A DNA stretch of 12,757 nucleotides, from contig JAACJK010000107.1 of assembly GCA_013368325.1 (NCBI GenBank), forward strand, positions 1 to 12,757. The letters run 5' to 3'. A program made the position numbers and the translations under genes. Shown here in pieces: positions 7,965-12,757 of the stretch (its first letter is position 1; every line of letters starts with the position of its first letter). The notes under the pieces were generated by a model, which was not told the origin of the DNA, searched no databases, and was given only the letters and a program-made list of their open reading frames with translations. Source of the DNA: Ephemerocybe angulata (lineage: Eukaryota; Basidiomycota; Agaricomycetes; Agaricales; Psathyrellaceae).

Positions 7965-8743
7965 TAATAATTTTTAGAATATATTTCCTATATTATTTCT
8001 TAAATATTTTGTTTATTTAGTCCATTACTAAATATTGCTTATAGTTTTCTATTATAATCTTTTAGGGCAAGATTGACGCTAATACGTCAATCCCTACCTT
8101 TATACACTTCACTTCCGGATTCTTCTCAATAATATAATAATATGATATAAATATATCAATATCAATATCAGAATCATATTATTAAATATAGGGCATAGCC
8201 CAATATTATTTACTCTATTTAGGAGGAAGCCTAAATTAAGATTATAATATTTTAATAATTTTTAGTAGTAGTAATATAGCTCCATATTTGTATTTTACTG
8301 CTATTTTCTAATATTGACCTTTAGATCAGCCATTCTTATTTCTTCAAAATAAACGTATTAATTTTTGTCAAAAATACAAAAAACGTTTATGAAGATCTTC
8401 AAAACTTTTATACTGACCCTGTTAAGATACTAGCATGAGACTAAATATGCCTTGTTAAATAAAATGTAGGGCAGGACTTAGTCCGTACTACCCGTTTATT
8501 TTTATTTTAAAAATAACAACTCTCTAAATACTCTCACTATCATTTAATCATTTCTCTAATTTCGATCTCTTCCTTAAGGATAATTAAAAATCTTTATAAT
8601 ACCCGCAGTTTTAATTCCCGCGAGTTTTATTCAAATTAAAGCTGAGGAGGAGAGGGTGGGGTTAGGGTTAATTAACTATAGATTCTATAACCTCAGTTTT
8701 AGGACCGTGGCCTTTAACCTTATTGTGAATAATTCAGACTTTA
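7965..8743. other. Unassigned, repeat-poor region 3' of dpo
   Basis: About 780 bases without a recognisable gene. It is visibly richer in G and C than the repeat spacers and lacks their words. It holds compact hairpins: GATTGACG-CTAATA-CGTCAATC (8071-8092), AATAATATGAT...ATCATATTATT (8136-8183), GGGC-ATA-GCCC (8191-8201) and TTTAGG...CCTAAA (8218-8235). It also holds the palindrome TGAAGATCTTCA (8390-8401). Short minus-strand open stretches exist but show no family motif. It may be the rest of the plasmid insertion that brought dpo, or an RNA or regulatory region. I see no rRNA signature. Confidence 0.5.
8071..8235. repeat. Run of four compact GC-containing hairpins
   Basis: Four perfect inverted repeats lie in tandem: 8-bp arms at 8071-8078/8085-8092, 11-bp arms at 8136-8146/8173-8183, 4-bp arms at 8191-8194/8198-8201 and 6-bp arms at 8218-8223/8230-8235. 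They are unlike the A/T hairpin family elsewhere in the window. Confidence 0.75.
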
Positions 8744-11246
8744 CTATGTAGGTCGTATTAATCAATATCCTTTACTATTATAAACTAACTTACGCTTATT
8801 CGCGTTGATTTGAACCTTATAAGAATGGCTGAGTATTTGATATTAACAGCTTCTTTATTTTTTGCCCATTTATCTTGTTGGATAGATAGGGAGCTGTCTT
8901 TATTTAGTATTTCGTAGAAATCATTAAGGATAAGCCAGTATTATTAGCCACCTTAGAAGAAGACCCTTATTTTACTACCATTTTTCGGTTTCTAATTCTA
9001 AAACGTATGCTTGGGGCTTTGAATAAGCTTTTTTAATATTATGCTCTAACTTTAATTGCCCGATCTACCGATTATACAGGCATTAGAGTGCCATTTGTTG
9101 CGTGTCCTTATCTATACTACTATGCTATCGGTATCGGAGTAGATATTCCAGGTCATCGTTATTTTTGAATTTACTCATAAAAACCTACCATAGCCGAATA
9201 GCACTAGAGATAGCCACATTCGTACTAGATGATATTCAAGCTATCGAACATTCTATCAGTTTGGTCTTGAGTAACGTCACTAGTGCATGGCTATGGCCTA
9301 TGGAATTAATAGATTCGATGTTATTTATAGTATTTTTATTAATGATGGTTAATAATGGTTAAAACTGTCTTTAAAATCTCGAAGGATTTGAACTGATCCT
9401 GCATTCCGAAGCGCCATATAAGCTATTCATTATATTTTTGCAATGAAGTTCATAGGGTCTGATTTGCTATACTCGGATCTAAGACTGTAAAGTTCTGTAT
9501 ATAATCCTTGAAAATGTTTGCCTTTTCAGTAATAATATCCACTTAATATTTCAAACTGGTATCCGAATTTCTGAGCATTCTTTATTTCTTCCGAATAAAG
9601 GTTAGCATAAATTCTCCAGGACCGAGCAAGTTTCTACGCTGTTTATAACAGTTTTTTTCTGTATAATTGGATGTTTCAAGCCTAAAGGAGCCGTAACTTT
9701 ACAGTAGAGAAACCTTGCTTATCCGGAAGTAGCCTGTAGGGTCACCTTCAAATCTAATTGGATATCCTATAGGCACTCGACGTTTTGCATGATTAGGGAT
9801 ACAATGTTTACATCATATAGTATAAATTATTTCTCGTTGAACTGAGTCGGGTATAACATTTGTAGGCAATACATGTCAGTGCCCTCCAGTGTAAGATGTT
9901 CTGATTTGTTTTTGAAGAGTGCTCTCAAGAGTAGGTATATTAAGATTTGCCTTAAATGTGCCCTTAAATTCCAAAAGTTAGACTAGTATAGTCGGATATT
10001 TAGAAATTTAAGTTTCCATCTATTTCAAATTAATAAGCCGAACTTTGATAGTACTTCATGTAGAGAGATACAGTCCAGTTGGCAGTACTTAATGCTTCGC
10101 TTTAAGTATCCATTATTATTGATTTTGAGCATAACTATTGTACTCATCTGTGTAATATCTGGGAAAAATTCAATTGATGGAACAGGTCCAATATAGTCTA
10201 AGTTATTTTTGTTTACAAACCATGAGGAAGAATCCTTTTGTGAATTACCGTTAAATGATTTAGCTAGATCCTTAGGTTACTAAAAGGATTTGATAGCTAT
10301 CCAAAATTTTAAAGTTACTGGACCAGACCGGTTGTTTTTGTGAAATCGAAAGAAATTAATTTGTTATTATTAATTAAGGAGATACTTTACCATATTCTAT
10401 CAAGTAGGCATTAAGAAACACTATCAAAGTTAGCTAGGTTATGATATAAATGTTTTTTCTGTCGTTTTTTCTTATGAGTTAGTGTATTTATACAATCAAA
10501 CATATTCTTTAACAGAAATGTAATCACTTAAGAAAAACTTATTTTTGAGGAGCCATCGAAAAAGCTGATTAAGTACGGAACCATTACTTGTTCGCCATTA
10601 TGTTTAGCCTCGATGTAGGTTTCTATATCTAAGTAAGAAATCTTTAATGTACTTAGTTTCAGGTTTAATTTTCGAAAGGACCGTGTAGGTTTCTGTTCAA
10701 TTTAACTCTTCCTGGTTAGTTTAAGATTACATACATAATTCTGTCCTTAGCTACTAATCTACTAGGGTCGTCAATTGTTCTTATGAATAGTTGTCGTTTA
10801 TTTGTTTATCAACTATTTTTATTTGTGTTTTTTTTGATTACCTTAGGTGTAATTTAATATTATTATATTTTACCATCTCAACAGTAGGATGTATTTCAAA
10901 GAATTGTTATTGTGAGTAGTCAATAAATTCAGATCTTTATCGGTAGTAATAAATCTGTTAACGGAGTACAAATTCTAGTGGATTTAAGTATAGGAATCTG
11001 ATATTTATAATTTATTGTGTTAAGATCTCGTTCTTTAATTTCCAATTGATTTTCCTTAGCTAAACCTTTCTAATTCCAAACTGAATACTACTTTTCTTAA
11101 TTCACGTTGTTGTATCCATCTTGTTTTTTATTTAACAAGTCCATAATATTGGATGTAGAATTCTAATGATTCGTTAGTTTTGTTTAAAATACATTTGTCC
11201 TAATTTTAGGTATATTATCGTTTGTAACTAGTCTGAAAGATACCAT
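8744..11246 (-). CDS. dpo: Plasmid-type family B DNA polymerase (protein-primed), frameshifted
   Basis: This is a DNA-dependent DNA polymerase of the kind encoded by linear mitochondrial plasmids, which start replication from a terminal protein. Minus-strand motifs occur in family order. Exo I is LDIETYIEA (DIET codons 10618-10629). Exo II is HNLANFD (10423-10443). Exo III is YCQLDCISLHEVL (about 10050-10087). A SYTGGH segment follows (about 9880). Pol A is YYDVN.LYP (YDVN 9806-9817). SEEIKNAQKFGYQFEILSGY lies at about 9540-9595. Pol B is KSDPMNFIA then NSLYGRFGM (about 9400-9465). Pol C is YSDTDSIVV (SDTDSI within 9121-9141). After IKKAYSKPQAYVLE and LNDFYEILNKDSSLSIQQD, the end is NANKRKLVYNSKGY...RPT with TAG at 8744-8746. 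All catalytic Asp and Glu residues named are present. ATG 11244-11246 is the only upstream ATG, but open-like sequence continues to about 11310, so the N-terminus, the expected terminal-protein region, is uncertain. About 834 codons fits the family. Many indels, as in the respiratory genes. Confidence 0.88.
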
Positions 11247-11394
11247 TATGTGATGATCGTCTTTATATGAATACTTTTTTCAAAGAATACTACTGCTTTT
11301 CTTAAATTTTTTGTCTAAAATTGAATAAGAATAAAATCGAATGAGAGTTTTTCCAATTTAATATTTACTGTTGCCTTTCTAGCTAATGTTTTTT

Positions 11395-11636
11395 ATATTA
11401 AAAACCTTATCAATTTTTTTTTTACTACAACTGGCCTAGGCTGGATTAGTAGTAAAAAAAAAATTATAAAGATGTTTTGTCTAATAACTCCGCTCAACTC
11501 CTTCTATTCATTCAACACTAAAACTTTTTATAAAACAAAACAAATAAATATTCATTTTAAATCCAAATATAATTTATTTTTACTTTTTTTTAATCACTTT
11601 TTTATATAAAAGTAAAAATAAAAAGTAAATAACCAC
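11395..11636. repeat. Hairpin-repeat spacer upstream of dpo
   Basis: No gene is seen. AAAAACCTTATCAATTTTT and ACTGGCCTAGGCTGGATTAG (about 11399-11450) mark the return of the local repeat family directly beside the dpo N-terminal region. A TTTTAATCACTTTTTTATA-type stem precedes tRNA-Ile. Confidence 0.7.
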
Positions 11637-11707
11637 TAAGCCAAGAAGATTTGAACTCCTACAAATTCCTCATCAAGAAATCATTCTACCATTAAATTAT
11701 AGGCTTC
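11637..11707 (-). tRNA. trnI: tRNA, probably Ile (anticodon GAT)
   Basis: The anticodon stem ATTTC/GGAAT closes the loop TTGATGA, giving GAT (plus-strand ATC at 11672-11674). The D-arm ATTTAATGGTAGAAT and T-arm AGGAG-TTCAAAT-CTTCT are clear. The acceptor pairs only over the central AAGCC/GGCTT, with mismatches at both ends. G at position 37 is unusual for tRNA-Ile, which normally has A, so a base error or a different identity is possible. Confidence 0.65.
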
Positions 11708-11940
11708 TATTACTTTGTTCTTAGTCAGTAATTTTTGTTTTAGTCGCCCAAGTAAAAAAAAAACAAAAAAAAATAAGGATTAGACTAGGGTAGGTTTTTT
11801 TTTTTTTTGTTTGTTCAGTTATTTTTTTGTAACAATACAAAAATTAGAATGGCCAGTTGACTTTTTTTATATAAAAAAGTGATAAAATTGATTATAGTGA
11901 TACAAGGGATATTAAATATCCCCAACACTATCTTTGAAAC
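11708..11940. repeat. Hairpin-repeat spacer, tRNA-Leu to tRNA-Ile
   Basis: Contains CAGTTATTTTTTTGTAACAATACAAAAATTAGAATGGCCAGTTGAC (about 11817-11860), in which the AACAAT-loop hairpin and the ATTAGAATGGCCAG word are joined in one module. No gene is seen. Confidence 0.75.
11829..11854 (+). repeat. AACAAT-loop hairpin family, copy 3
   Basis: Same stem and loop, fused to the ATTAGAATGGCC word. Confidence 0.8.
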
Positions 11941-12026
11941 AATACGAACAAGAGACTTGAACTCTTAAGGGATTACTCCACTTCTGCTTAAGAGAAGATT
12001 GTTTACCAATTTAACATATTCGTATT
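11941..12026 (-). tRNA. trnL: tRNA-Leu (anticodon TAA)
   Basis: The acceptor is a perfect AATACGA/TCGTATT. The anticodon stem is a perfect CTTCT/AGAAG around CTTAAGC, anticodon TAA (plus-strand 11988-11990). A long variable arm (TGGAGTAATCCC) is as expected for a class II tRNA. The T-arm is AAGAG-TTCAAGT-CTCTT. Two extra bases separate the T-stem from the acceptor, probably an indel. Confidence 0.87.
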
Positions 12027-12306
12027 ATTTTTTTTAATAAAAATAAGTAGTAATTGTAATTAATTAGATAAATATTAATAGCCCTAGTATCACTTTTTTT
12101 TTTCTTTATCACTCCTATTACTTATTTTTTTTGTTTTTTTGTATTGACTTTTTTATTAAAAAAAGTGATAAAATTAGCCTATTTTTGTTTTTATTTGATT
12201 TTTTTTTTGTTGACTTTTTTTATTGTTAATAAAAAGTGGATACAAAAAAGTGATAAACAAAATTAAAGTAAATAAAAACAAAAAACAAAAAAACAAAAAA
12301 TTAAAC
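12027..12306. repeat. Hairpin-repeat spacer, tRNA-Trp to tRNA-Leu
   Basis: No gene is seen. TTGACTTTTTTATTAAAAAAAGTGATAAAATTAG and TTGACTTTTTTTATTGTTAATAAAAAGTGG stems (about 12144-12240) alternate with A-rich runs. The short open stretch beginning at 12223 is only low-complexity Lys/Asn codons running into the tRNA and is not a gene. Confidence 0.7.
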
Positions 12307-12377
12307 AAGAGTGAGGCGATTCGAACGCCTACAAACAATTTTGGAGATTGTGATACTACATTATACTACATCTTCTT
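12307..12377 (-). tRNA. trnW: tRNA-Trp (anticodon CCA)
   Basis: The anticodon stem is a perfect ACAAT/ATTGT around CTCCAAA, giving CCA (plus-strand TGG at 12342-12344). The T-arm is a perfect AGGCG-TTCGAAT-CGCCT. The 3' acceptor strand CACTCTT would pair with AAGAGTG, but the 5' end reads AAGAAGATG. The D-loop reads AATGTAG where a GG is usual. Both look like small sequencing indels. A CCA anticodon reads only UGG. Confidence 0.78.
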
Positions 12378-12659
12378 TGTCTTTTTTTTTATCACTTTTT
12401 TTTATATAAATTAAAAAAAGTAATACTAATAATCCCTTACTTTTTTATTGTTTATTTTTTTGTTACCCTTCTATCACTTACCGCAGGGTTTATATAAATA
12501 AAAAAAGTCAATAATAATTGGGCTATTATTTTTTTAACTTATTTTTTTTTGTATCTATCACTTTTTTATTACTTTTTTTTATTTATATAAAAAAAAGTGA
12601 TAAAGATAAAAAAGTCAACACAACAAAACAAAAAAAAAATAAGTGATACAAATAAAATT
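12378..12659. repeat. Hairpin-repeat spacer, tRNA-Ala to tRNA-Trp
   Basis: No gene is seen. It contains TATCACTTACCGCAGGGTTT (12473-12492), the counterpart of 4314 and (inverted) 1924, and a long TATCACTTTTTTATTACTTTTTTTTATTTATATAAAAAAAAGTGATA-type inverted repeat (about 12555-12604). Confidence 0.75.
12472..12496 (+). repeat. ACCGCAGG family, forward copy
   Basis: TATCACTTACCGCAGGG followed by TTTATATAA, almost identical to 4313-4340. Confidence 0.8.
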
Positions 12660-12730
12660 GGAGAAAGATAGATTCGAACTATCATAATTATATTGCAAAT
12701 ATAACCGATTAACCATTATCAGATTTCCCT
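12660..12730 (-). tRNA. trnA: tRNA-Ala (anticodon TGC)
   Basis: The acceptor AGGGAAA/TTTCTCC pairs over six of seven positions (one G-T). The D-arm is CTGA...TCGG with GG in the loop. The anticodon stem is a perfect TTATA/TATAA around TTTGCAA, anticodon TGC (plus-strand GCA at 12695-12697). The T-arm is a perfect GATAG-TTCGAAT-CTATC. Confidence 0.87.
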
Positions 12731-12757
12731 AATTTTTTTCTGTGTTTTTAAAAAAAA

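Noticed and set aside
8658..8670. Telomere-like GGGGTTAGGGTTA
   Set aside because: Only two units, with no array; treated as chance.
7965..8743. Possible rRNA fragment
   Set aside because: No universal SSU or LSU core sequence was found on either strand. A resemblance of TTTTAGGACCG to an LSU segment is too short and its neighbours do not match.
9102..9362. Plus-strand open frame of 86 codons
   Set aside because: It lies antisense to dpo motif C (YSDTDSI at 9121-9141) and is a shadow of that gene.
9373..9438. Minus-strand tRNA-like fold with a TTCAAAT T-loop and TTCGGAA anticodon loop
   Set aside because: The anticodon stem does not pair, and the stretch encodes polymerase motif B (NSLYGRFGM) and the residues after it in dpo.
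7965..11395. Plasmid terminal inverted repeats or an RNA polymerase gene beside dpo
   Set aside because: Comparing the two flanks by eye shows no inverted match, and no phage-type RNA polymerase motif is readable in the 780-base flank.
12223..12414. 63-codon plus-strand open frame
   Set aside because: It is low-complexity Lys/Asn coding from A-runs that overlaps the tRNA-Trp gene.

Overview
The window is AT-rich mitochondrial DNA from a fungus. It carries cox1 (5' end cut by the window edge), cox3 and nad4 on the + strand. On the - strand are a probable rps3, a plasmid-type family B DNA polymerase (dpo), and tRNA genes for Met, Ile, Leu, Trp and Ala. tRNA-Cys is on the + strand. An rps3-like gene together with a plasmid-derived dpo points to a fungus. 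The tRNA-Trp anticodon reads CCA, and TGG is used at conserved Trp sites in cox1 and cox3. That favours the standard genetic code and therefore an early-diverging fungal lineage, but the phylum cannot be fixed from this window.

Layout: cox1 (1-1509); hairpin repeats (1510-2156); a duplicated leader and two small unrecognised reading frames (2204-2728); rps3 on the minus strand (2884-3686) with tRNA-Met just upstream of it; repeats and the second leader copy; cox3 (4612-5407); repeats; tRNA-Cys; repeats; nad4 (6173-7593); repeats to about 7960; a unique repeat-free block (about 7965-11395) holding dpo (8744-11246); then tRNA-Ile, -Leu, -Trp and -Ala, each separated by 230-285 bases of hairpin repeats.

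The long protein genes are all broken by many small indels, often the loss of one base from a doublet (AA to A, CC to C). Conserved protein sequence continues in the shifted frame after each break. All these genes are affected alike, so uncorrected long-read error is likelier than gene decay. Each protein-gene coordinate below is therefore a span across several frames.

The most interesting features are: (1) the dpo gene with all six exonuclease and polymerase motifs, inside a block free of the local repeats; (2) a dispersed family of AT-rich, hairpin-forming modules in both orientations that fills almost every intergenic space; (3) a two-part leader found in front of both cox3 and an unknown small reading frame, its halves split by different hairpin elements in the two copies.
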